From contig JAIOAX010000019.1 of the NCBI GenBank assembly GCA_019873645.1, forward strand, positions 27,290 through 91,289: a stretch of 64,000 nt of DNA, written 5' to 3'. The notes below the pieces were generated by a model. That model was given only the letters and a program-made list of their open reading frames with translations. It was not told where the DNA came from and did no database searches. Both the position numbers and the translations under genes were made by a program. The stretch comes from Chloroflexota bacterium (GTDB taxonomy: Bacteria > Chloroflexota > Anaerolineae > B4-G1 > SLSP01). This document shows positions 39,222 to 47,945 of the stretch, piece after piece (the first letter of the stretch is position 1; each line of letters opens with the position of its first letter).

Positions 39222-39478
39222 ACGTCGGCGTGTTCGTGGAGACTGCGCTCGAGACTGGCCTGGAATGATTCATTTTCGGCCACGCGCAGCCGTGGTAGCA
39301 TGGGTACAACCTTGAGTGGCTTCCCGGCGGGGTATAGCCTCTGTACCCAGGACGTATTCCCCGGTTGGCTGAGCGGCGCAGCGGAAGACCCCGGCGTCCC
39401 CCCCATCATGCCAGAGTGCGTATGGTTGAGATAGACAATATAGCATCCCGAACCGGATTCAGGCTTGAACTGATTCAT
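39197..39478 (-). CDS. Small protein between SDH-type protease and doc
   Basis: A 93-residue protein that I do not recognise. It is rich in Gly, Pro and Ser in its first half and ends in a charged helix (RVAENESFQASLERSLHEHA). GGGTGGAGAT precedes the ATG. It overlaps the protease gene end by 20 nt and the doc pseudogene start by 25 nt, a tight three-gene arrangement. Position before doc suggests an antitoxin role; sequence alone does not show it. Confidence 0.5.
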   Translation of the reverse strand: MNQFKPESGSGCYIVYLNHTHSGMMGGTPGSSAAPLSQPGNTSWVQRLYPAGKPLKVVPMLPRLRVAENESFQASLERSLHEHADVWTELARR

Positions 39479-40469
39479 ATCTCCACCCTTCGAAAGTGCG
39501 ACTATCTTGCACTACATCCTGAACGATGCCGTTTTGTTCGTTCACAACCTGGCGCCTGGCTAATATGCCTTCACTGAGGAATTGATGACTGCCGCCAGTT
39601 GCGCTTTCCACCAGCGCGCGTGTAAAACTGTACCGGGCTTGCTCCTGCTGGCCGAGAAATACCGGCGGATCATAAGGTTCGGTAAGTCGTAACTCCTTTA
39701 CAATACTATTATACACGTTTTTCATGCTTTGATACAGGTTTTCATCGGGTAAACTCACATTCAGCCCTAAATACTCCCGCGCTTCACCGTGGTAAATCGT
39801 ATAATCGTGGCTGCCCGATTCGCTACAGAGAAAGTCAAGAATGCGTTCGATTTTGTTCGCATCGCTCAGATGACGTGCAAGTAAGCGCTTCCCTAACATG
39901 CGGATTTGTGTGCGTGTGCGGTAAACTTGCCCCAACACCAATGGATGCACATGCGTTGTTAACATCTCCATAACCCGCGTCAAATCGGCGCCATCTTGAA
40001 TACCCATCTGCCGGGCCAGCTCAATGAAACCGTTGATCGCTTCGACACTGACCGGCATTCTAACTTGAGGCGGCCCGCCCGGAATAGCAGGGTTCAACGG
40101 CGTCGTGATGCTGGGATCGAAAGGGCCCAGCGTCGCCTGGCGTGTCATGACAATGGATTGCGCCCCCAGGGCGATCAAGGTACCCGCGCTGTGCGCCTTT
40201 GCCGGGATCAAGACCTCGAAATCATCACAGTATTGTTGAATGAGGTTAGCAATGCTCCAGGCACCGAGCGTGTCGCCGCCGCGTGTGTAAAGAAATAATG
40301 AGATCTTAGGAACGGTGCCAAAGGTATCCAGGTGTGCAGCGAAAAGATCGAGGACTTCGGGATGAATCTGCGTTTCCAGATTGCGACGATCCCCGGTGAC
40401 GTACACGATCAGCCGGCTGTTGCGTGCCGCTTCGATTTCTCGATAGAGAGCGATTCGGTCTTGATACAT
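39459..40469 (-). CDS. SDH-type (ClpP-fold) serine protease-like protein
   Basis: A 336-residue protein of the serine dehydrogenase proteinase family (SDH_sah, ClpP/crotonase fold). The oxyanion-region segment FLYTRGGDTLGAWSIANLI and the nucleophile segment PAKAHSAGTLIALGAQSIVM are clear, and ATLGPFDPSIT follows as in the family. There is no signal peptide or membrane helix, so it is probably cytosolic. AAAGAGGTT precedes the ATG. It heads a minus-strand operon with a small protein and a doc pseudogene, behind a palindromic operator. Such genes are frequent in defence islands, but their substrate is not known to me. Confidence 0.82.
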   Translation of the reverse strand: MYQDRIALYREIEAARNSRLIVYVTGDRRNLETQIHPEVLDLFAAHLDTFGTVPKISLFLYTRGGDTLGAWSIANLIQQYCDDFEVLIPAKAHSAGTLIALGAQSIVMTRQATLGPFDPSITTPLNPAIPGGPPQVRMPVSVEAINGFIELARQMGIQDGADLTRVMEMLTTHVHPLVLGQVYRTRTQIRMLGKRLLARHLSDANKIERILDFLCSESGSHDYTIYHGEAREYLGLNVSLPDENLYQSMKNVYNSIVKELRLTEPYDPPVFLGQQEQARYSFTRALVESATGGSHQFLSEGILARRQVVNEQNGIVQDVVQDSRTFEGWRYESVQA

Positions 40470-40508
40470 AGCATTGAACCTCTTTTACTTGCTGGACGGT
40501 CTATTGAA

Positions 40509-40532
40509 ATTATAGCATATTGTGACACAATA
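40509..40532 (-). promoter_or_regulatory. Promoter and palindromic operator of the SDH-protease operon
   Basis: TATTGTGTCACAATA (40518-40532, minus strand) is a perfect 7-1-7 palindrome placed 3 nt before TATAAT (40509-40514). The surrounding 33 bp match 38524-38547 upstream of the vapB-like gene almost base for base. It also lies within 70 bp of the divergent helicase pseudogene and could affect both. Confidence 0.65.
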
Positions 40533-40576
40533 ACCACATTCGATATTTATTGCGTATCTACTTATGAAGGGAACTT

Positions 40577-43500
40577 ATGCCTCACGACATCATTGACAAC
40601 CGTACCGAAAAGCTGGTAGATGCCATCCGCCGCGTGCTGCCCGGCGCGCAAGCGGCAAAGTTCGCCGTGGGCTACTTCTTCCTCTCTGGCCTGGAAGCCG
40701 TCGCCGATCAACTGGCTAACGTCCGGGAACTGCGCCTGCTCATCGGCAACACCTCCAACCGCGAGACCATCGAGCAGATCGCCGAGGGCTACCGCCGCCT
40801 GGAACAGGTGCGCGATGCGGTCGAGGCCATCCAGTACCCCAGGCACATCGCTATGGAGGCCGCAGCCGCCGCTACTGCCCAGGCCATCGGTCAGACCGCC
40901 GCATACCTGGATCAAACCGATGCGGCCGCGCAGTTGGTGAGCACGCTGGTCACGCTCATCACAGCAGGCCGGCTCAAGGTGCGCGTCTATACCCGCGGAC
41001 GGTTGCACGCCAAAGCCTACATCTTCGACTATCCGCCAGATAGCCCTTACGGCAACGGCATGGCGATTGTCGGATCGAGCAACTTCACCCTCTCCGGCAT
41101 CGCCGCCAACACCGAACTCAACGTCAAAGTCTTCGGCGACGCCAACCACGCCGCGCTCACCCGCTGGTTTGAAGACCTGTGGGCCGAAGCGCAGGACTTC
41201 GAGGCGCATTTGATGCAGGAATTGCGCCAATCCTGGCCGTTGGCCCAGGCGACGCCTTACGAAATCTACCTGAAGACGCTCTACGAACTGGTGCGCGACC
41301 AACTGGAAAGCGGCGACGCCGGCGATTTCCTGTGGCAGGATGACATCACCGCGGTCCTCACCGAGTTTCAGGAACGCGCCGTGCGGCAGGCCGTCCAAAT
41401 GATTCGCCGTTACGGCGGCTGTTTTGTCGCCGACGTCGTCGGGCTGGGCAAATCCTACATCGGCGCGGCGATTGTCAAACATTTCGAGCGTCGCGACCGC
41501 GCGCGCCCCCTCATCATCTGCCCTGCGCCGCTGGTCGAAATGTGGGAACACTACAACGAAGCCTACCAGCTCAACGCGCGCGTGCTTTCGGCGGGGATGC
41601 TGCGCGAAGACGCGCAGTACGGCGCCGAGTGGCTGCTGTACGATGAACGTTATCGCCACCGGGATTTCGTCCTGGTGGATGAAAGCCATCACTTCCGCAA
41701 CACCGATACCCAACGCTACCGGGTCTTGCAGAATTACCTGGCGACCGGAGAACGGCGCGTCGTCTTCCTCACGGCCACCCCGCGCAACGAATCCGTGTGG
41801 GATATTTACAACCAGCTCAAGCTGTTTCATCCGACCGACCTGACGCAGCTCCCCATTGATCCGCCGAACCTGCGCGCCTACTTCAAGGCGGTGGAGGACG
41901 GCCGGAAACGCCTGCCCGAGCTGCTGGCCCACCTGCTCATCCGCCGAACGCGCGCCCAAATCCTCCGCTGGTACGGCTACGACGCCGAAACGCACCGGCG
42001 CGTGGGCCCCGATAACTTCGCGCCCTACACCGGCGGCGCGCGCCGGGCTTACATCAAAGTCGCCGGACGGGAGCAATTCTTCCCCAGACGCCAACTGCAA
42101 ACGGTCAGCTACAGCATCGAGGCGGCGTACAACGGCTTCTACGACGAGCTGCGTCGTTGCCTGACGCCCGCCATTTCGGGAAAGGATGGGGGTGAAACTT
42201 TGACCTTCGCCCGTTACGGACTGTGGTCTTACGTCATCCCGGCCAAACAAGCGCAGCCGCCCTACGCCGATCTCAAACGCGCCGGCGCCAACCTGCGCGG
42301 CCTGTTGCGCGTGATGCTCTTCAAACGTCTGGAATCCAGCGTCTATGCCTTCCGCGAGACCGTGCGCCGCATCCTGCGGATCCACGAGCGATTTGTCGCC
42401 GCGTTGGATCAGGGCCTCATCGCAGCCGGCGACGACGCCCAGCAGTTGCTCTACGAATCGGATCAGGATGAAGAGCAGGCCCTTTTCGACGCCCTGTCTG
42501 CGCTCGGTGGGCGGTACCTGCCCGCCGATTTTGACCTGGACGCCCTGCGCGCCGCCGTCGTCAACGACAGCGTCATCCTGCGCCGCATGCTGACGCTGGT
42601 GGAGCCGCTCACGCCGGAACGGGACGCCAAACTTCAGGCCTTGCAAACGCTGCTCACTCAGACGCCGTTCAACAGCGGCAAAGTCCTCATCTTCACCCAA
42701 TACGCCGACACCGCCCGATACCTTTACGACGTCCTTGCGCCGCGGCTCAAGGACGAGGTCGCGGTCATCTACAGCCGCGAGAAAAGCAAAGCCCCCATCG
42801 TCGCCCGTTTTGCGCCCAAGGCCAATCGCGCCCTGAAAAATCTGTCAGGTCCTGAGATCAATACGCTGATTGCCACCGACGTGCTCTCCGAGGGTCTCAA
42901 CCTGCAAGATTGCAATGCCATCATCAACTACGACCTGCACTGGAACCCCGTGCGCCTCATCCAGCGGTTGGGCCGCATTGACCGCATCGGCTCCGAACAC
43001 GAGACGATCTACGCCTGCAACTTCCTGCCGGAAAGGGAACTTGAGAAAAACCTGGATTACAGGAACGGCTGGCGCAGCGCATCCAGGAAATCCACGACAC
43101 GATTGGTGAAGATGCCGCCATTCTCGCTCCTGATGAACGCCTTAACGAAGAGGCGCTTTACGCCATCTATACACGCGGCGACATCCGGCGCTACGAAGAG
43201 GATGAAGTGGACGAGTTCGTGGATATGAACGAAGCGCTGGAGATCATCCGCCAGTTACAGGAAGACCACCCTGATCTTTACCGGCGCATTGCCGAACTGC
43301 GGGACGGCATCCGCTGTGGCTACGCCAACGGGCGCAGCGGGAGCGTCGTTTTGTGTCGCGCCGGGCGCTACCGACAACTTTATTGGGTGGATGAACACGG
43401 AAACGTGCTCACACGGGATGCGCCGTATATCCTGAACCTGATGAAATGTACGCCGGACACGCCGGCCGCGCCGTTGCCCGCCGACCATAACGCCGTCGTC

Positions 43501-43881
43501 ATGCAGGTCAAACATGCCTTCGAGCGGGAACAGGCATCCCGGCAGGCGGAACAACAGCACACCCTGGCCTTGACCAAAGCGCAGCGCTATGTTCTGGATG
43601 AACTGCGCGCTCTGTATGCTGAAAGCGATGACGCCCTGCGTCGGCAAATCGCGGTGCTGGATGCGGCCTTCCAGCAGCCCCTCACCCGCCCGGCCATCCG
43701 CACGGCTCTGAATCGCATCCGCCGTGAAAGCCTGACCGGTCGGGCGCCCCTGGAGGCGTTGACGCAACTGTATCACCTCTACGGAATGGAGCCGTTCTTG
43801 CCTCAAACGGCCGATCACGGCGCAACAAATGAGACGTTAGCCTGTATTGTTTGCAGTGAGGGATTTGTCAAACAAGTATGA
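40577..43881 (+). pseudogene. PLD-nuclease/SNF2-helicase defence protein with a frameshift
   Basis: About 1101 codons. The N-terminal phospholipase-D-like domain has GRLHAKAYIFD and GSSNFTLSG. The SNF2 motor follows with DVVGLGKSYIGAA (Walker A), VLVDESHH (Walker B), FLTATPRN and LSEGLNLQDCNAIINYDL, HWNPVRLIQRLGRIDRIGS. After ERELEKNL (about 43053) the frame shifts: the other frame reads LQERLAQRIQEIHDTIGEDA and runs on to 43881 as the expected C-terminal domain. Restoring one G in CCTGGA would rejoin the frames. Domain type and neighbourhood suggest it was the translocase/nuclease partner of the broken methyltransferase at 34766. A sequencing error or programmed shift cannot be excluded. Confidence 0.8.
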
Positions 43882-44945
43882 ACGATAGGCTCTCCGTCGG
43901 TATTCTCGGCTTTGCCCACGGCCACGTGAATGCTTACTGCAACCGCTGGCGCGCATGCCCGGAGATGGGCGTGCGCCTCGTCGCTGGGTGGGATCACGAC
44001 GCGGCGCGTTTGAAGCAGAACTGCGACGCTTACGGCCTCCGCCCCTACACCGACGCCGCCGCGCTGCTGGCCGCCCCCGATGTGCAGGCAGTGGTCGTCG
44101 CTGCGGAAACGTCACTGCACGCGGACCTGGTCGAGCGCGCGGCGGCCGCCGGCAAGGCCATCGTGTTGCAAAAGCCGCTGGCGCTCACCCTGTCGGAAGC
44201 GGACCGCATCGTCGAAGCTGTGGCGCGCCACGACGTCCCGTTCACCATGGCCTGGCAGATGCGCGTGGACCCGCAGAACGTCCAGATCAAGGCGTTGCTG
44301 CAATCCGGCGTCCTGGGACGGGTGTTCATGGTGCGCCGTCGTCACGGGCTGGGCGTCCACCTGTGGCCCAACTTCACCGAGCTGTGGCACGTCAAACCGG
44401 AACTGAACCGCGACATCTGGGCCGACGACGCCGCGCACGCGATTGATTTCATCCTGTGGTTGCTCGGCGCGCCGGAGTCGGTGACGGCGGAGATCGTCTC
44501 GCTGCACGATCCGCGCGTGCCGATGGACAACGGCATCGCCATCTTTCGCTATCCCGGCGGGCCGCTGGCGGAGGTGAGTTGCTCGTTCGTCTGCCCGGCC
44601 ATGGAGAACACGGTCGAGGTCATCGCGGAGAAGGGCAGCCTCGTGCAGAACTACGGCGACGTGCCCAGTTGCAATGTCCCGCGCCCGGCGGGGGCTTGCG
44701 GCCTGAAGTGGTACACGGTGGAGAGCGGTGAATGGACGTGCAGCGACATCCCCAGCCCCCCAAATCACGGGGAGCGCATCGCGGGCCTGGCCGGGCCGCT
44801 GGCGGAGTTCTTGCGCGGGGAGCGTCCGCCCATCGCTACGGCGGAGGAGGGGCGCACAGCGCTGCGGATGACGCTGGCGTGCTACGTCTCCGTCCGCGAG
44901 GGGCGACGGGTGCGGCTGGATGATCCGGCGATTGCGGCAGTGTAG
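43878..44945 (+). CDS. Gfo/Idh/MocA-family oxidoreductase
   Basis: A 355-residue NAD(P)-dependent sugar oxidoreductase. The N-terminal Rossmann segment reads LSVGILGFAHGHVNAY, an unusual variant of GxGxxG. QKPLALTLSEAD replaces the common EKP motif; a C-terminal substrate domain follows (HVKPELNRDIWADDAAHAID). It overlaps the end of the helicase pseudogene by 4 nt (ATGA), with GTGAGGG 15 nt upstream. It is the first gene of the carbohydrate region. The substrate is unknown. Confidence 0.85.
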   Translation: MNDRLSVGILGFAHGHVNAYCNRWRACPEMGVRLVAGWDHDAARLKQNCDAYGLRPYTDAAALLAAPDVQAVVVAAETSLHADLVERAAAAGKAIVLQKPLALTLSEADRIVEAVARHDVPFTMAWQMRVDPQNVQIKALLQSGVLGRVFMVRRRHGLGVHLWPNFTELWHVKPELNRDIWADDAAHAIDFILWLLGAPESVTAEIVSLHDPRVPMDNGIAIFRYPGGPLAEVSCSFVCPAMENTVEVIAEKGSLVQNYGDVPSCNVPRPAGACGLKWYTVESGEWTCSDIPSPPNHGERIAGLAGPLAEFLRGERPPIATAEEGRTALRMTLACYVSVREGRRVRLDDPAIAAV

Positions 44946-44966
44946 GTTTGCCGAAATTTATAACGT

Positions 44967-44995
44967 TTGACGTTTAACGTAAAACGCTATATAAT
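44967..44995 (+). promoter_or_regulatory. Near-consensus promoter of higBA, built from ACGTTT words
   Basis: TTGACG (44967-44972) and TATAAT (44990-44995) stand exactly 17 nt apart. The -35 and spacer are part of an AACGTTTGACGTTTAACGTA word array of the kind seen at 63387-63475. The -10 ends only 1 nt before the apparent higB ATG, so a transcript from here would start inside the first codons; see findings. Confidence 0.65.
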
Positions 44996-44996
44996 T

Positions 44997-45281
44997 ATGA
45001 TACGCTCATTTAAGTGCAAAGAAACCGAATTAATCTTCTTGCGTCAACGCTCACGCAAACTTCCGCCTGAAATTCAACAGGTCGCTTTGCGAAAACTGCG
45101 GATGTTGAATCGCGCTCTGACGCTCAATGATTTGCGTGTCCCTCCTGCCAATCATCTGGAAAAGCTCAGTGGAGATCGCGAGTATCAATACAGCATTCGC
45201 ATAAACGACCGGTGGCGCATCTGCTTTGAATGGCTGGAAGGGGATGCCTACAACGTGGAAATTGTGGACTATCACGCATAA
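44997..45281 (+). CDS. higB: HigB-type (RelE-superfamily) mRNA endonuclease toxin
   Basis: A 94-residue toxin. [14 protein letters not shown], a conserved LxxL core (RKLRMLNRA), [20 protein letters not shown] and [21 protein letters not shown] match HigB proteins that cut mRNA on the ribosome. The antitoxin gene follows 12 nt later, toxin first, as in higBA. There is no clear ribosome site, and the promoter hexamer abuts the start codon. Confidence 0.9.
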   Translation: MIRSFKCKETELIFLRQRSRKLPPEIQQVALRKLRMLNRALTLNDLRVPPANHLEKLSGDREYQYSIRINDRWRICFEWLEGDAYNVEIVDYHA

Positions 45282-45293
45282 GGAGGCTTAGCA

Positions 45294-45599
45294 ATGACCG
45301 AGGAAAAGCTTGCTCCGATCCATCCAGGCGAAATCCTCCTGGAAGAGTTTTTGAAGCCAATGGGCCTTAGCCAGAACAAAGTTGCTCTGGCGATTGGCGT
45401 TCCGGCGCGCCGCATCAACGAGATTGTGCTTGGTAAGCGGCGGATCACTGCCGACACCGCCCTAAGACTTGGGCGATATTTCAATATGTCTCCCCAGTTT
45501 TGGCTCGGCTTACAAATGGACTATGACTTGGATGTGGCGGAAGACGAATTGATAGATCAATTACAGGTTGAAGTCAGACCTTTGCAGATGCCGCTGTAA
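45294..45599 (+). CDS. higA: HigA-type antitoxin (XRE helix-turn-helix)
   Basis: A 101-residue protein with the family N-terminus [20 protein letters not shown], then a helix-turn-helix ([33 protein letters not shown]) and [17 protein letters not shown]. It neutralises HigB and represses the operon by family knowledge. AAGGAGG lies just before the ATG. The gene after it is unrelated. Confidence 0.93.
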   Translation: MTEEKLAPIHPGEILLEEFLKPMGLSQNKVALAIGVPARRINEIVLGKRRITADTALRLGRYFNMSPQFWLGLQMDYDLDVAEDELIDQLQVEVRPLQMPL

Positions 45600-45740
45600 G
45601 GTTAAGGTGGAGCCATCAGGTAAAAACACATTGCACATTGACTATTCGCCGGATATCAGCGAAGTGCTCCAGGAAATTGACGCTATTCTATACTGTGAAC
45701 AAGCGTGAGCTTTGAGTTAAAATCACATCAGGAGAATACG
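45600..45740 (+). other. Spacer with a possible small-gene scrap
   Basis: Directly after higA one frame reads LHIDYSPDISEVLQEIDAIL and stops at 45709, which could be a remnant of a small DUF2283-like or antitoxin gene. There is no good start. The end of the spacer carries CAGGAGAATACG for the next gene. Nothing else is visible. Confidence 0.3.
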
Positions 45741-47132
45741 ATGCCACGACGACGCAAACCCAACATTTTATTGATCGGTATTGATTCACTGCGCGCGGAT
45801 CACATGAGCTGTTATGGCTATCACCGGCTCACCACGCCGCACATTGACCGTTTCGCGCAGGGTGGGACGCTGTTCGAGCGCACGTACAGCGCTTTCATCC
45901 CCACGACCAGCGGCTACGGTTCAATGCTTACGGGGATGGACGTGTTCAATACGCAGATGGTGGCCTTGCGCCACAAAGGGCCGCTGCGCCCGGAGGTCAA
46001 GACGCTGGCGGAAATCGTCAAGGAGCAGGGCTACAACACTACCTGCGTTGGGTTCCGCGGCAATCCGGCAGCGCGCGGCTTCGATACCTATCTCGATTAT
46101 GCGGGGTGGGGCAGTTGGAACGAGGGCCGCAGCCCCAAAGCCGAAAACCTCAACGCGGTTACCATTCCCGAACTGGAGCGGCTGGCGAAACAAAAGGAGC
46201 CATTCTTTCTCTTTCTGCGCCACATGGATCCGCACGCGCCTTACTTGCCGCCCGCGCCCTTCGAGCGCATGTTCTATCACGGCAACGAGTGCGATCCCCG
46301 CAATCATTCGATGGATCCGGTGATGGCTTTCAAGCCGTTCCGCGACTTCTTCGCTACGTGGATGCCGCCGGGTATCCGTGATAAGGATTACGTCATCGCC
46401 CAGTACGACGGCGCAGTCGCCTACATGGACGCCGCCATTCAGACGATTCTGACGGCAGTCGAGACGCTGGGCTTGCTGGAAAATACGATTGTCGTCATCA
46501 ACTCCGATCACGGCGAGACGCTCTACGACCACGAGTGTTACTTCGATCATCACGGTCTGTACGACCAGACACTTCACGTGCCGCTGATTCTCCATTATCC
46601 GGGCAAAGTGCCCGCCGGGAAGCGCATCGCGGGTTATAACCGTCATCAGGATTTGGTGCCCACTTTACTGGAGCTGGCCGGCATCGAAACGGACATCGCC
46701 TTCGACGGGAAAAGTTTGATGCGGCTGGTGGACGGCACGGTGGCTTCTTATGACAGCGAGTTCTACATTACCGAATGTACGTGGATGCGCAAGCACGGCT
46801 GGCGCACGCCGGAATGGAAGCTCATCGTAGCGCTGGAGCCGGATTTCCACTTCAAGCCGGAGGTGGAGCTGTATAATCTGATCGAGGACCCCGGTGAGAA
46901 CCACAACCTCGCCGAAGCCGAGCCGGAGGTTGTCGCCCTGCTCCGCGCGCGCATGGAGGCCTGGATCGCCAAACGCGAGGCCGAGACCGGCCTGCCCAAT
47001 CCCATCTATCACCAGGGCGATTGGCACGGGCACGAGGGCGTCGGCGCGTTCACGAGTTCGGAGCAGGCCTACAACACGCTGCACATCGGCGACGTAAACC
47101 AGGCCGCGAAATTGCAGGCCAAGTCACGGTGA
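45741..47132 (+). CDS. Sulfatase-fold (alkaline phosphatase superfamily) hydrolase without a formylglycine motif
   Basis: A 463-residue protein with the sulfatase fold: ILLIGIDSLRADHMSCYG (metal Asp), HMDPHAPYLPP, INSDHGETLYDH (metal Asp/His) and a C-terminal WKLIVALEPDFHF, ELYNLIEDPGE tail. At the nucleophile position, where sulfatases have C/S-x-P-x-R, it reads TTSGYGSMLTG. A formylglycine is therefore impossible; a Thr may act instead, as in related phosphotransferases and phosphodiesterases (inference). No signal peptide. The ATG at 45741 follows CAGGAG. It lies among sugar-acid genes. Confidence 0.85.
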   Translation: MPRRRKPNILLIGIDSLRADHMSCYGYHRLTTPHIDRFAQGGTLFERTYSAFIPTTSGYGSMLTGMDVFNTQMVALRHKGPLRPEVKTLAEIVKEQGYNTTCVGFRGNPAARGFDTYLDYAGWGSWNEGRSPKAENLNAVTIPELERLAKQKEPFFLFLRHMDPHAPYLPPAPFERMFYHGNECDPRNHSMDPVMAFKPFRDFFATWMPPGIRDKDYVIAQYDGAVAYMDAAIQTILTAVETLGLLENTIVVINSDHGETLYDHECYFDHHGLYDQTLHVPLILHYPGKVPAGKRIAGYNRHQDLVPTLLELAGIETDIAFDGKSLMRLVDGTVASYDSEFYITECTWMRKHGWRTPEWKLIVALEPDFHFKPEVELYNLIEDPGENHNLAEAEPEVVALLRARMEAWIAKREAETGLPNPIYHQGDWHGHEGVGAFTSSEQAYNTLHIGDVNQAAKLQAKSR

Positions 47133-47143
47133 GTGGTGATTGG

Positions 47144-47175
47144 GAAACCGATTACTGATTACTGAATTACCGGTT
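47144..47175 (+). repeat. ATTACTGATTACTG word array
   Basis: AACCGATTACTGATTACTGA then ATTACCGGTTGCCGATT. Similar words occur at 51381-51412 (TTACTCTTTACTGATTACTC) and 59388-59432 (inverted sense GGTGATTGGTAACTGGTTAC). Each lies just upstream of a gene start. Non-coding. Confidence 0.6.
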
Positions 47176-47209
47176 GCCGATTCTCAAAGACACCAAAGCA
47201 GGAGGGGCA

Positions 47210-47530
47210 ATGACATACAGTGCTTTACCAGTGGCTATTCTAAATCAAGTGGCAAGCTCAATGGTTGCCACGCAGCGTTATGCAACCCAAGAAGAAGCCC
47301 TGTGGCATCTGGCTTTGTCAGCAGTTCGCGGAAAAACTGCTTATTACCGAAGGCGAATTCGGGAGCTAGAGCGGAAGTATGGCATGGATTTCGATACTTT
47401 CACAAAATATTTGCAAAACCAGGCTACACCGGCACAAGAAGATGATTGGTTAGCCTGGCGCTCGGCGCGCAAGATGTTATCCGATTGGCAAAAAGCCTAT
47501 CAGGATTTGCGCAATGCACGCCTTGGTTAA
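47210..47530 (+). CDS. Antitoxin-like partner of a TumE-family toxin
   Basis: A 106-residue, helical, charged protein (AYYRRRIRELERKYGMDFDT, DDWLAWRSARKMLSDW). By order and size it is the TumA-like antitoxin gene that precedes TumE-family (DUF6516) toxin genes; the two overlap by 17 nt. AGGAGGGGCA precedes the ATG at 47210; the frame opens earlier at 47174 through a word array. Confidence 0.7.
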   Translation: MTYSALPVAILNQVASSMVATQRYATQEEALWHLALSAVRGKTAYYRRRIRELERKYGMDFDTFTKYLQNQATPAQEDDWLAWRSARKMLSDWQKAYQDLRNARLG

Positions 47531-47903
47531 TAATCTGTTAAAAACTTTGCGCGGACATACCTTGGTTGAAAATGTCCGCCTTATAAACTATGATGAAACT
47601 CCCTTCGGTAGGCTGGAGGTAAAAATCCGGTGTTGTTTAAGTGGTCATTACCAGCTTCAAATATGGCTGCACTATGAACCAAATGCCCTGGATTATGCCT
47701 ATCAGTTATTTACTGATCAGCCGCTGTTGCGCTGGGACAATGCTCCTCATTATCCAAACCTTGCCACCGCACCCCATCATTTCCACGATGAAAATAACAA
47801 GGTCAGTGAATCCCAACTCGTTGGGAATGTTTTGCAAGACTTGAATGTGGTGTTGTTGGAGATAAGGAAATGGTTGGATATCAAAGACATTCTGAAGGGA
47901 TAA
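47514..47903 (+). CDS. TumE-family (DUF6516) toxin
   Basis: A 129-residue protein. VRLINYDETPFGRLEVKIRC, LQIWLHYEPNALDYAYQL and especially RWDNAPHYPNLATAPHHFH with a C-terminal LNVVLLEIRKWL match the toxin of TumE/TumA-type pairs. The PHHPxLxTxPHHxH-type histidine cluster is its hallmark. It overlaps the antitoxin gene. Target of the toxin is not evident from sequence. Confidence 0.75.
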   Translation: MHALVNNLLKTLRGHTLVENVRLINYDETPFGRLEVKIRCCLSGHYQLQIWLHYEPNALDYAYQLFTDQPLLRWDNAPHYPNLATAPHHFHDENNKVSESQLVGNVLQDLNVVLLEIRKWLDIKDILKG

Positions 47904-47945
47904 AGTATTGCTGAAGGGCATCAACAACTCAGGAGGATTTCACTT

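Noticed and set aside
40562..42700. A 712-codon minus-strand frame under the helicase
   Set aside because: Antisense shadow of a well-recognised PLD-SNF2 gene. No conserved motif or start site.
34766..43881. TAA and TGA codons as signs of a recoded genetic code
   Set aside because: Elsewhere TAA, TAG and TGA all act as normal stops, and RF1 is encoded. Lesions are confined to the island.
34766..43881. BREX or DISARM locus
   Set aside because: The methyltransferase and PLD-SNF2 helicase are suggestive, but PglZ, BrxC, DrmA, DrmB and other defining genes are absent.
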